A DNA stretch of 10,328 nt from Clostridia bacterium. GTDB taxonomy: Bacteria > Bacillota_A > Clostridia > Oscillospirales > CAG-382. Location: the NCBI GenBank assembly GCA_017517985.1, contig JAFWWX010000298.1, positions 1 to 10,328 of the forward strand, written 5' to 3'. The notes under the pieces were generated by a model. That model saw only the letters and a list, made by a program, of their open reading frames with translations, had not been told where the DNA came from and ran no database searches. Below, piece by piece: positions 1 to 6,747 of this stretch (positions are counted from its first letter, which is position 1; each line of letters starts with the position of its first letter). Both the position numbers and the translations under genes were made by a program.

Positions 1-25
1 AAATAGAGTTCTTCAACAATAAATA

Positions 26-59
26 ATTTTGCCCCCAGAAATTCATCTGGGGACAAAAT
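26..59. terminator. GC-rich hairpin, possible terminator of a gene to the left
   Basis: CCCCAGA (33-39) pairs with TCTGGGG (46-52) around a six-base loop. After a single C/A mismatch the stem continues with ATTTTG (26-31) against CAAAAT (54-59). There is no clean T-run after it on either strand; the Ts lie inside the outer stem. It may end a gene lying before the window, but its direction cannot be decided. Confidence 0.45.
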
Positions 60-133
60 AAGTTTAACGATATGCCCTTTTTAGGTTTTCTCTTGAAATG
101 TAGAAAATCAAATGGCTGAAAATGGCTTGTTTA

Positions 134-181
134 GGAGAAGTGCGTTTTGTGTTTTCTATCGGTGAAAGTCCTTCTCCGCCA
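134..181 (+). other. Serine-tRNA-like remnant or unidentified small RNA 3' end
   Basis: GGAGAAG (134-140) is perfectly complementary to CTTCTCC (171-177), followed by G178 and CCA (179-181). This is the acceptor stem, discriminator and tail of many Firmicute serine tRNAs. The enclosed 30 bases are too short for a serine tRNA body, and I cannot fold a proper anticodon arm or T-arm. Just upstream, TGGCTGAA (113-120) resembles a serine-tRNA D-arm. A strong terminator follows at once, as expected for an RNA gene. It could be a decayed or internally deleted tRNA-Ser, an integration scar, or a different small RNA whose end resembles a tRNA by chance. Confidence 0.3.
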
Positions 182-182
182 G

Positions 183-220
183 AAAAAAGACAAGTTTCAT
201 TATTGAAACTTGTCTTTTTT
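183..220. terminator. Strong bidirectional intrinsic terminator
   Basis: A 17-bp perfect stem (183-199 with 204-220) closes a four-base loop. It starts with six As and ends with six Ts, so it can end transcription in both directions. On the plus strand it directly follows the tRNA-like remnant. On the minus strand it backs up termination of the ribF-carboxypeptidase operon. Confidence 0.85.
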
Positions 221-235
221 GCAATTTCCAAAGTT

Positions 236-267
236 AAAGCCATCGGTGTACGACCGATGGCTTTTTT
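236..267 (+). terminator. Second intrinsic terminator in tandem
   Basis: AAAGCCATCGGT (236-247) pairs with ACCGATGGCTTT (253-264) around a five-base loop, and a run of Ts extends to 267. It is oriented for plus-strand transcripts and lies only 15 bases after the previous terminator. On the minus strand the same stem, with a weaker T tail, is the first hairpin met after the carboxypeptidase-like gene. Confidence 0.8.
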
Positions 268-300
268 AGTTGCAGTATATATGGTTTTTTAACTAAAAAA

Positions 301-1656
301 TCAATATTTCCTGTTTATCCAGGTTGCTCTTCTTTTGCTCTTTATAGAAAGGTATGTGTATATACCAAAAAGGACAATTGCAGTAATTGCTGTAACGATA
401 AAGAAACTGCTTGTGACAAATTTTTTTATTTTGTCAATTGTATAAAGCACTGTGCTTCTCTCGTAGCTTTTGTTTGAAACCAGCTTTGATTTACCAATTA
501 TGAAATCGCCCTTGTATTTGATAATAATTTCACCAAATTCATCCCCCTGGTTAATCGGAGCATTAAATTCGTCACCGTATATTACTTTTTCATAGGAAAT
601 ATCATTACTGCCGGATTTAACGGGAAGTATGTGTGAAACAGGAGAGGAGGGGAATAACGGCACATGATCGTAGCTTGCCGAAAGATTAAGCGGAACTTCT
701 GCTATTACAGAGCTTGTGTCAAGCACCTTTTTTACCTCATAAGTTGAAAAGCATGTATTAAGCAGATTTTTTGCATCTATGTATGCGTAATTTGTACTGT
801 CTTTTTCAAGCACAGGTGAATTCATAATAACACATATATATGTCATACCGTTTTTTGAAGCTGAGGTGACAAGACAGTTACCTGCTTCGGGTGTGGATCC
901 GGAATTTAAACCGAAAGCATTTTTGTAATAATATGTGGAACGGCTACTGCGAAAAACAAAATCATTTCTATTATATTTTAACTTGTAGTCTTCATTATTA
1001 CCGACAGGGTAAAAGGTATATGAAGCAGTAGACGACCATTCGGCAATTTCTCCAAGTTCATATGCATAGATAGCTATTTTCATAAGGTCCGATGCGGTTG
1101 TATACATATTCGCATCATGAAGACCTGTGACATTGGTGTAGTTTGTTGATGTACAGCCAAGCTCTGTTGCTTTTTTGTTCATTAAATCTATAAAGTCACC
1201 TTTTTTGCCACCTGATACATACTCTGCAAGCTGGTTTGCTGCATCGTTTGAGCCACAAATAAGAACAGCACGGATTAAATCCTCTGCAGTATAAACATCA
1301 CCAATTTGAAGGCCCAGTTTTAAGCCAATACTTTCGTTAACAACAGAACGTGTGACTGTAATTGGTGTTGACTTGTCGGGGATGTTTTCATACGCGACTA
1401 TAGCCGTCATAATTTTTACAGTAGAAGCAGGATATATTTTTTCCTTTGGATTTTTTTCGTATATAACAAAACCACTTTCTTTATTATAGACAGATACACT
1501 TTTAGCGGTTGTATCCGGCATTTTTTGCTCGCTGTAATTGGAAAATGTCTTGCCATTTACATAAGATAAGGATATTTGGCTTGCTGACGCGGGAAAACTG
1601 AATAGTACTATAGAAATTATAAATAAGAATACTGAAAAATGTATTTTATATTTCAT
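301..1656 (-). CDS. D-Ala-D-Ala carboxypeptidase-like protein (peptidase S11), atypical active site
   Basis: A 451-residue protein of the PBP5/DacF type (peptidase S11), a family that trims the terminal D-Ala from peptidoglycan stem peptides outside the membrane. It has an N-terminal signal segment (residues 7-25), the S11 domain (about 50-280), a beta-rich C-terminal region and a membrane helix near 413-437 with a basic tail (KSKRR). The nucleophile motif STVK is at 78-81. The second motif reads G135-S136-N137 where SxN is expected, and the third reads N251-S252-G253 where KTG is expected. The flanks (NDAANQLAEY; STPEAG) are typical, so the alignment is firm. The start overlaps the ribF stop by one base (TAATG), with CCGGAG six bases upstream. 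Activity is uncertain: it may be a lineage variant with changed chemistry or a substrate-binding pseudo-enzyme. Confidence 0.9.
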   Translation of the reverse strand: MKYKIHFSVFLFIISIVLFSFPASASQISLSYVNGKTFSNYSEQKMPDTTAKSVSVYNKESGFVIYEKNPKEKIYPASTVKIMTAIVAYENIPDKSTPITVTRSVVNESIGLKLGLQIGDVYTAEDLIRAVLICGSNDAANQLAEYVSGGKKGDFIDLMNKKATELGCTSTNYTNVTGLHDANMYTTASDLMKIAIYAYELGEIAEWSSTASYTFYPVGNNEDYKLKYNRNDFVFRSSRSTYYYKNAFGLNSGSTPEAGNCLVTSASKNGMTYICVIMNSPVLEKDSTNYAYIDAKNLLNTCFSTYEVKKVLDTSSVIAEVPLNLSASYDHVPLFPSSPVSHILPVKSGSNDISYEKVIYGDEFNAPINQGDEFGEIIIKYKGDFIIGKSKLVSNKSYERSTVLYTIDKIKKFVTSSFFIVTAITAIVLFGIYTYLSIKSKRRATWINRKY

Positions 1657-2591
1657 TATAAACTCCGGTTATTGTTTTGAAGGTATTTTTTTGCGTACAT
1701 AATATCATCTTTGACTTGTGCAGATAACTGCTGAATGGAATCGAATTTCATTTCAGACCTTATCATACTAATAAGACTTACGGTAATATACTTCTCATAT
1801 GCATTGTCTGTATAGTCAAAAATATATGTTTCGCAATTAACGGTAGGTATGTCCTTGTCAACGGTGGGGCGTATGCCTATATTTGTAATAGAATTGAATT
1901 TTTTTCCGTCAACCAGACATTCGGATATATAAACTCCATACTTTGGAATAAGTTTTGTGGCAGATATAGGTATATTTACAGTGGGGAACCCAAGTTTTCT
2001 GCCAAGCTGTTTGCCATGAATTACTGTGCCGGATAACGAATAATAATATCCTAGCATAGAGTATGCAGAGTGAATATTGCCATTTCTTAATTCTTCTCTT
2101 ATTTTTGTTGACGATACTATTTCGTTGTTATCTGTTCTTATATATGGAACAACTACAAGATTAATTCCGTATTTAAGCAATTCATTTTTTAATATGTCAA
2201 CATTTCCTTTTCCAGCTTTGCCAAATCTGTAGTTTTCTCCACAGAAAACACACTTTGCATTAAGTTTTTCAAGAATGACAGTTCTGCAAAAATCTTCAGG
2301 TGTCATTTCCATTACATCTGTAAATTCTTCATAATACAGATAATCACAATGTAAGGATTCTATTATTTGAGTTTTTTCATAATTTTCTGTAAGAAGTGAT
2401 TTGCCTGCACCTAAAATATTTGCCGGATGAGTTTCAAAGGTATATACACACGACTTTAATCTGTTTAAGGTTGCATATTCCGTTAAAGACGCAATTAGCT
2501 TTCTGTGACCTTTATGAACACCATCAAAATTACCTAATGCAACACAGGTATCCTCGCTGATTTTTTTTGTGTCATTAGTTAGAATTATCAT
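1656..2591 (-). CDS. ribF: Bifunctional riboflavin kinase / FMN adenylyltransferase
   Basis: A 311-residue RibF, the usual length. It phosphorylates riboflavin to FMN and adenylates FMN to FAD in the cytoplasm. The N-terminal nucleotidyltransferase domain shows GNFDGVHKGH (20-29; HxGH-type motif H26-H29), THP (54-56), GENYRFG (118-124) and SSTKIR (160-165). The C-terminal flavokinase domain begins near 185 with GKQLGRKLGFPTVN (193-206), then YGVY, NIGIRPT (237-243) and E254, the likely catalytic base. The ATG has AAGGAA six bases upstream. In many Firmicutes ribF follows rbfA and truB; here it is the first gene after its own promoter and is followed by the carboxypeptidase-like gene. No FMN riboswitch is visible in the leader. 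Confidence 0.97.
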   Translation of the reverse strand: MIILTNDTKKISEDTCVALGNFDGVHKGHRKLIASLTEYATLNRLKSCVYTFETHPANILGAGKSLLTENYEKTQIIESLHCDYLYYEEFTDVMEMTPEDFCRTVILEKLNAKCVFCGENYRFGKAGKGNVDILKNELLKYGINLVVVPYIRTDNNEIVSSTKIREELRNGNIHSAYSMLGYYYSLSGTVIHGKQLGRKLGFPTVNIPISATKLIPKYGVYISECLVDGKKFNSITNIGIRPTVDKDIPTVNCETYIFDYTDNAYEKYITVSLISMIRSEMKFDSIQQLSAQVKDDIMYAKKYLQNNNRSL

Positions 2592-2623
2592 ATTACATTC
2601 CTTAATGTTATTTTCATTTAATT

Positions 2624-2652
2624 ATGATACAGTATAAAATATGCTTTGTCAA
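2624..2652 (-). promoter_or_regulatory. Promoter of the ribF operon
   Basis: Read on the minus strand, TTGACA (2652-2647) and TATCAT (2629-2624) are separated by 17 bases. This leaves a leader of roughly 25-30 bases before the ribF ATG. It is a near-consensus sigma-A promoter. Confidence 0.75.
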
Positions 2653-2706
2653 GGTTAAAATAATATGTTATATATTAAAATTTTTTTGTTTCTTCTTTTA
2701 AAAGAC

Positions 2707-2735
2707 TTGACCTATTAATACTTTAGGTGTATAAT
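2707..2735 (+). promoter_or_regulatory. Promoter of the LytM-like gene
   Basis: TTGACC (2707-2712) and a perfect TATAAT (2730-2735) are separated by 17 bases, about 40 bases before the chosen ATG. It is divergent from, and does not overlap, the ribF promoter. Confidence 0.8.
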
Positions 2736-2760
2736 AATAAATAATGATGAATAAATAATG

Positions 2761-2766
2761 CGGAGG
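2761..2766 (+). promoter_or_regulatory. Ribosome binding site that fixes the LytM-like start at 2776
   Basis: CGGAGG lies nine bases before the ATG at 2776. The upstream in-frame ATG at 2758 sits before this site and has no Shine-Dalgarno of its own, so the six-residue extension MRRFKA is rejected. Confidence 0.8.
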
Positions 2767-2775
2767 TTTAAAGCT

Positions 2776-4431
2776 ATGAATAGAATTACAAAAATTATTT
2801 GTTGTTTTGTCCTGTGTATACCTTTGGTTGCGGCAATAATAATAGGTGTAACAAATAATGGAGGTTTTGGATCAAAGGGCAATGGTTCGGATGTTTCTTC
2901 AAACGATAGCCTGAAAGTTATAAAAATTCATTCCGGAGACGGTGCACTTATTCGTGAGTATTCCGAAAAAGAGGTGCTTCAGCTTTATTGGAATGTTATA
3001 AGTAACGGTAGTGAAATAACCAATTATCAGCCTGTAGGTAATGAGATTACAACTTCCTTTAATGTTAATTATATAGGTAATGTATCGGAAAATGTTTATA
3101 CTTTCATTATGTCTTCCGATAACAGTGCCAATTGCGTATACAAAGATATAAATGAAAAATATTTCAGTATAAACGCTGAGGATGCCAAGAGTTTGCTTGT
3201 CAGAGATGAGTTTGCATCTGCGAGCAGATATTCCGAAGCTTTCAGTCTTTATTTTAACTTTGATAGTAATGATAAGAAGTACAGCATTGAGGTTTCTCCC
3301 GACACATATAATTGGACATATACAAGAATAGACGGAGAAATTATACCCAAAGTAAATAACGATGGAAAAACCGAGCTCCCTGTTGTAAAGGTTCCCCATA
3401 AAACTGATTTTGATATTACTTTTGATTCTGATGTTGTTCCAGAAAGTCGTAACATCACAATTTCAAAAGACGGCACAGTAATCTATAACGGCATTCCCGG
3501 AAGTGCGGTTGCATCTTTCCTTGATTTTTCCTCTGACACTGTTCTTGATGTAACAGTCGATGCTAAGTGGCACGAGGGCGAAGATTCCAAGTTTTTCGGA
3601 GATGCAAAGTATAGATTCAAATTGATGTATGATGTTCCTTCAAAGTTTACTCTGGTAAATAAGGGACTTAACGCAGGCGAATTTACAATTATAAAAGTGA
3701 CAGGCGGTGACAAGACAGAGGTTATTACTGCACAGTCCGAGATGATGCCTAATCCGTCAAAGTCTTTTGTTTCCGGAGATAAGCAGTATATATATCTGCC
3801 CATAAAATCAACAGCATAACCCGGAAATTATACAATAACAATAGAAGAATTCGCGGGTACAACACAGCTTAATTTCCAGGTTAGAAGCAAGAACTTTGCA
3901 ACACATAACAATTTGATGATTTCGCCTGATGTAGCTGGGCTTTCCACAGAAACCAATATTAAAGAGTATAATGAGTTTATTCAAAAATACATAAATACAT
4001 TCTCGCAGGAAAAGTACTGGAAGGATAATGAGAAGTTTACTTCACCTGTAAAGGGAACTACAGTTTGCGGATTTGGTGATACTATGAACATTCCTGCAAA
4101 CACCAAAATATCCGAAGGAATGTACATAAAGGGTGAAAAGGACTCAGATGTTAAAGCGGCAAATGATGGTGTTGTTCTGTTTGCAGGCAAGACAAATTAC
4201 TCTGGTAATGCAATTGTAATTGACCACGGTCTTGGCGTTATTTCCTATTATTTTAATCTTGGCAAGGTGAATTGTAAAGCAGGCCAGAAGGTCATAAAGG
4301 GTACAAATATAGGAACAGTCGGAACTACAGGATATACACCTTATGAAAATACTGTTTACTATGCAAACAGCATAGGCGGAAGTTTTGTTAACCCAAAGAC
4401 CCAGCTTGATTATGGCATAGATTTAGACTAA
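2776..4431 (+). pseudogene. Membrane-anchored protein with catalytically dead LytM/M23 domain, split by an in-frame TAA
   Basis: One reading frame of 552 codons from ATG 2776 to TAA 4431, broken only by TAA at 3817-3819 (codon 348). Codon frame and protein style continue across the stop (KSTA, stop, PGNYTITIEE). The first ATG after it (3913) has no Shine-Dalgarno, so restart is unlikely. The protein begins with one membrane helix (about residues 8-25), then a Ser/Asn/Gly-rich linker, a long beta-rich extracytoplasmic region (about 45-370, possibly Ig-like), and a LytM/M23 fold (about 425-545) recognisable by NDGVVLFAG, GNAIVIDHG and KAGQKV. M23 enzymes need HxxxD and HxH; here these positions are S446/Y450 and T526/Y528, and the usual active-site His is N494. 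Without the stop it would resemble a non-enzymatic LytM scaffold or activator. With it, only the anchor and linker regions would be made. A sequencing error at the TAA cannot be excluded. Confidence 0.8.
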
Positions 4432-4448
4432 TAAAATATAAAAAAGAC

Positions 4449-4486
4449 ATCCCGGGAATGACTGATTTCCCGGGATAGTTTTATTT
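4449..4486. terminator. Bidirectional terminator between converging genes
   Basis: ATCCCGGGAA (4449-4458) pairs with TTCCCGGGAT (4467-4476) around an eight-base loop. T-rich tracts follow in both directions: AGTTTTATTTTT on the plus strand and the complement of the A-run at 4440-4445 on the minus strand. It serves the LytM-like gene and nrdR. The plus-strand T-tract runs into the end of the nrdR coding sequence. Confidence 0.88.
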
Positions 4487-4939
4487 TTCTTCGCCAAGTA
4501 TTCTTTTTAGCTCTTCCATAAAAGTGTTTATATCTTTAAATTGCTTGTATACAGATGCATATCTTACATATGCAACCTCATCAAGCATCTTGAGCTTTGC
4601 CATTACAAGTTCACCGATTTCAGCTGATGGAATTTCAACACGCATTGAGCTTTGAAGTGTTTGTTCTATATCTGTTGCAGCTTTTTCAATTTCAGAAATT
4701 GGAACAGGTCTTTTTTCGCAAGCCTTAATCATTCCATCCAGAAGTTTTCTCTTATCAAAAATTTCGCGTGTTTTATTTTTTTTGATAACTGAAAAAGTAA
4801 TATTCTCAATAGTTTCAAAGGTGGTAAATCTCTTTTGACACTTAGTACACTCTCTTCTTCGTCTTATTGTCGAAAAATCGCTATTGGGTCTTGAGTCAAG
4901 AACTTTGCTGTCAATATTTCCGCATATGGGGCATTTCAT
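4481..4939 (-). CDS. nrdR: Transcriptional repressor NrdR
   Basis: A 152-residue protein of standard NrdR length. NrdR represses ribonucleotide reductase genes in response to ATP/dATP bound by its ATP-cone. The N-terminal zinc ribbon has C3-x2-C6 and C31-x2-C34, with the basic stretch RRRREC before the second pair. The ATP-cone occupies about residues 49-139 and ends in the conserved EVAYVRYASVYKQF (121-134). The ATG has AAAGGA nine bases upstream. In this window nrdR is a single-gene unit with its own promoter and a shared terminator. The reductase genes it would control are not here, and I see no convincing NrdR box next to it. Confidence 0.97.
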   Translation of the reverse strand: MKCPICGNIDSKVLDSRPNSDFSTIRRRRECTKCQKRFTTFETIENITFSVIKKNKTREIFDKRKLLDGMIKACEKRPVPISEIEKAATDIEQTLQSSMRVEIPSAEIGELVMAKLKMLDEVAYVRYASVYKQFKDINTFMEELKRILGEEK

Positions 4940-4951
4940 ATGTATAAATCC

Positions 4952-4979
4952 TTTCGAGTCTTTTTGGAATAATTATACA
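4952..4979 (+). promoter_or_regulatory. Possible weak promoter of the small membrane protein
   Basis: TTTCGA (4952-4957) and TATACA (4974-4979) with a 16-base spacer would read into the 79-residue gene. The -10 overlaps the nrdR -10 on the other strand, so the two could compete. It is a weak match in AT-rich DNA. Confidence 0.3.
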
Positions 4980-5000
4980 CTTAAATTTTAAAAAAGTAAA
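4972..5000 (-). promoter_or_regulatory. Promoter of nrdR
   Basis: On the minus strand TTTACT (5000-4995) and TATAAT (4977-4972) are 17 bases apart, about 33 bases before the nrdR ATG. The -10 is perfect and the -35 matches four of six positions. Confidence 0.6.
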
Positions 5001-5035
5001 TAGAAAAAAACAAATATTTAAAGTGAGGAATTAAA

Positions 5036-5275
5036 ATGTTAAAAAAATACCTTAATTGCACTAATGCAATTCACATATTTCTGAATATTTCATTGACGAT
5101 AATAATGTGTTATGTAATTTCATTGACTTTATATTTATCTATGCCACCGGAAGATATGCATTTGTACGATGTGATGTCGCGTGGAATAATTTATTTAGAA
5201 TACATTGTGTGTTCAATTGCTGTAGTATCTGTTTGTTTTATTATTATGAAGTACATAATTAAAAATCAAAAATAA
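5036..5275 (+). CDS. Small two-helix membrane protein of unknown function
   Basis: A 79-residue protein I do not recognise. Two hydrophobic segments (about 11-35 and 50-73) flank a short acidic loop (PPEDMHLYD). Lysines lie at both ends (K3, K4; K72, K76, K79), so by the positive-inside rule both ends should be cytoplasmic and the loop outside. Single cysteines or cysteine-containing stretches lie in or near both helices. The ATG has GAGGA six bases upstream, a good Shine-Dalgarno that supports translation. It sits between the divergent nrdR and an oxidoreductase with its own promoter, so context does not suggest a role. I see no terminator directly after it, so some transcripts may run into the oxidoreductase gene. 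Confidence 0.65.
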   Translation: MLKKYLNCTNAIHIFLNISLTIIMCYVISLTLYLSMPPEDMHLYDVMSRGIIYLEYIVCSIAVVSVCFIIMKYIIKNQK

Positions 5276-5306
5276 AATAATTACAATGTATTTTTATAAA
5301 ATATGC

Positions 5307-5335
5307 TTGCTATTGTTAAGATACTGTGATAAAAT
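5307..5335 (+). promoter_or_regulatory. Promoter of the oxidoreductase gene
   Basis: TTGCTA (5307-5312) and TAAAAT (5330-5335) are separated by 17 bases. A TG dinucleotide at 5327-5328 gives an extended -10 (TGaTAAAAT). The start of transcription would lie about 30 bases before the ATG. Confidence 0.7.
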
Positions 5336-5371
5336 ATTTTTGTGATTATATAGCATAGGAGATATATGTGA

Positions 5372-6526
5372 ATGACAAATAAAATAATTAATATTGCTGT
5401 TATCGGAGCAGGCTCTATGGGAAGAACACATTCCTACGCAATAAAAAATATACCGTTTTATTATAAGGATTTGCCTTTTTTACCTGTATGTCACACGATT
5501 TGCTCAAGGACTCTTGAAAAAGCGCAGACTATGAAGGATGATTATGGCTACCTTTATGCTGAGTGCGATTATGATAAGGTTGTATCAAATGATGAAATTG
5601 ATATTATAGACATTTGTACACCGAATATTTTTCATTATAAGCAAATAAAATCGGCACTTGAACACGGAAAGCATATAATGTGTGAAAAACCGCTTGTTGT
5701 AAACGGCGAAGAATGTGATAAACTTGAGGAGTTGCTGTCACATTATCCTCATTTAATACATCGTACTGTGTTCAACAACAGACATTTGCCAGTGACAATG
5801 AGAGCAAGACAAATATTCGAAGAGGGCAGAATAGGTCGTGTGTTGTCTTTCAGGGCATCATACAGACATTCTTCTGCTACTGATAAAAACAAAAATGCCG
5901 GCTGGAAACAAAATAAAGATATTTGCGGAGGCGGAGTTCTTTTCGACCTTGGTTCTCATATAATAGATTTGCTGAGCTTTATTATGGGGGATGGGGAGAA
6001 TGAATTTAAAAGTATCTGCGGACTATCTCAGATTGCATATTCTCAAAGAAAAGGCATAGATGGGAACGATTGGAATACAAACGCAGATGAGGCATTTTAT
6101 GCCCTTGCAAAACTTAAGTGCGGTGCCTGCGGAAGTTTTGAAGTAAGCAAGGTGACGGTAGGTACAAACGATGATATTCTTGTTGAAATATTTGGCGAAA
6201 AGGGTGCTTTGAGATTTGATATGATGCAGCCGAATTTTCTTGAATTTTATGATAACACTGCAGAGAAATCACCCTACGGAGGATATTCCGGTTTTACTCG
6301 AATCGAATGTACCCAGAGATATGATGCACCCGGTGGTGTATTTCCGAGTGTAAAGTCGCCTGTTAACTGGGTGAGAGGTCATGTTCATAATATGTATTGC
6401 TTGTGTAACGATGTTTTCAGCGGTACAATATCCCATCCGGACTTTTATGACGGTATAAAAGTTAACAGAATTATGGATGCTGCCTATAAATCAAGTGTAA
6501 GCGGAAAGTGGGAAAAAATATTTTGA
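5372..6526 (+). CDS. Gfo/Idh/MocA family NAD(P)-dependent oxidoreductase
   Basis: A 384-residue cytoplasmic dehydrogenase of the Gfo/Idh/MocA family (COG0673, MviM-like), whose members oxidise or reduce sugars, inositols and related polyols with NAD(P). The N-terminal Rossmann fold shows GAGSMG (12-17), then ICTPN (81-85) and the family's EKP motif (105-107) with catalytic Lys106. The C-terminal substrate domain has GGGVLFDLGSHIIDL (186-200), where D192 and H196 match the expected active-site positions. The ATG has AGGAGA nine bases upstream. An ATG six bases earlier (5366) is followed at once by TGA and cannot be used. It appears to be a single-gene unit. No sugar transporter or kinase is adjacent, so the substrate cannot be named. 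Confidence 0.93.
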   Translation: MTNKIINIAVIGAGSMGRTHSYAIKNIPFYYKDLPFLPVCHTICSRTLEKAQTMKDDYGYLYAECDYDKVVSNDEIDIIDICTPNIFHYKQIKSALEHGKHIMCEKPLVVNGEECDKLEELLSHYPHLIHRTVFNNRHLPVTMRARQIFEEGRIGRVLSFRASYRHSSATDKNKNAGWKQNKDICGGGVLFDLGSHIIDLLSFIMGDGENEFKSICGLSQIAYSQRKGIDGNDWNTNADEAFYALAKLKCGACGSFEVSKVTVGTNDDILVEIFGEKGALRFDMMQPNFLEFYDNTAEKSPYGGYSGFTRIECTQRYDAPGGVFPSVKSPVNWVRGHVHNMYCLCNDVFSGTISHPDFYDGIKVNRIMDAAYKSSVSGKWEKIF

Positions 6527-6554
6527 AATTTAAGGAGATTATTCCTATAAACAA

Positions 6555-6590
6555 AAAATCGACATTCTTACATTGAAGAGTGTCGATTTT
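6555..6590 (+). terminator. Terminator of the oxidoreductase gene
   Basis: A 15-bp stem (6555-6569 with 6576-6590, one G-U pair) closes a six-base loop. The 3' arm ends in TTTT and the 5' arm starts with a run of As, so it may also act on the minus strand as a backup for the tRNA. Confidence 0.75.
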
Positions 6591-6601
6591 ATGTAATTAA
6601 A

Positions 6602-6636
6602 ACAGTAAACTCCGCACACTACTGTGTGCGGAGTTT
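6602..6636 (-). terminator. Terminator of tRNA-Gln
   Basis: A perfect 13-bp stem (6607-6619 with 6624-6636) closes a four-base loop (TACT). On the minus strand it begins one base after the encoded CCA of the tRNA and is followed by ACTGTTTT. The orientation and position fit tRNA termination; the T tail is interrupted. Confidence 0.75.
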
Positions 6637-6710
6637 TGGCTGGGAAATAGGGATTCGAACCCCAACAAACAGAGTCAGAGTCTGTCGTGCTACCGTTACA
6701 CAATTTCCCA
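6637..6710 (-). tRNA. tRNA-Gln, anticodon CTG
   Basis: A complete 74-base cloverleaf with encoded CCA (6639-6637). The acceptor TGGGAAA/TTTCCCA includes the weak U1-A72 pair and G73 typical of glutamine tRNAs. The D-stem GTGT/GCAC has an AACGGTA loop. The anticodon stem ACAGA/TCTGT holds loop CTCTGAC with anticodon CTG at 6678-6676. The T-stem TGGGG/CCCTA has loop TTCGAAT. It reads CAG. It is a single tRNA with its own consensus promoter and terminator, facing away from the glutamine synthetase gene. Confidence 0.97.
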
Positions 6711-6730
6711 ATAGCTTGTTCCTTGGAACG

Positions 6731-6747
6731 TGTGATATTATATCACT
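6731..6747. promoter_or_regulatory. GlnR/TnrA-like operator candidate
   Basis: TGTGA-TATTATA-TCACT fits the GlnR/TnrA consensus TGTNA-N7-TNACA in all but the last base, and it contains a perfect 15-base inverted repeat (6732-6746). It covers the tRNA-Gln -10 and lies about 200 bases upstream of the glnN start of transcription. AT-rich promoters can produce such palindromes by chance. Confidence 0.35.

Noticed and set aside
161..180. GGTGAAAGTCC followed by C/G/CC, reminiscent of the cobalamin riboswitch core
   Set aside because: The rest of the conserved core (the upstream GGGAA and the downstream GCAACTGT) is missing, and a terminator follows at once with no regulated gene.
823..838. ACACATATATATGTCA, similar to an NrdR box
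   Set aside because: It lies inside the carboxypeptidase-like coding sequence, only half of a box pair is present, and no ribonucleotide reductase gene is nearby.
2758..2775. Upstream ATG at 2758 as the start of the LytM-like gene
   Set aside because: The only Shine-Dalgarno (CGGAGG, 2761-2766) lies after it and is correctly spaced for ATG 2776.
3913..4431. Separate 172-residue gene for the LytM domain
   Set aside because: It is in the same frame as the upstream gene, its ATG has no Shine-Dalgarno, and frame and protein style continue from 3820; it is the tail of one broken gene.
6532..6545. AAGGAG-like ribosome binding site after the oxidoreductase gene
   Set aside because: No start codon or reading frame of useful length follows before the terminator hairpin.
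6718..6729. GTTCC-TT-GGAAC inverted repeat near the tRNA transcription start
   Set aside because: Five-base arms with a two-base spacer are too short to call an operator or processing site.
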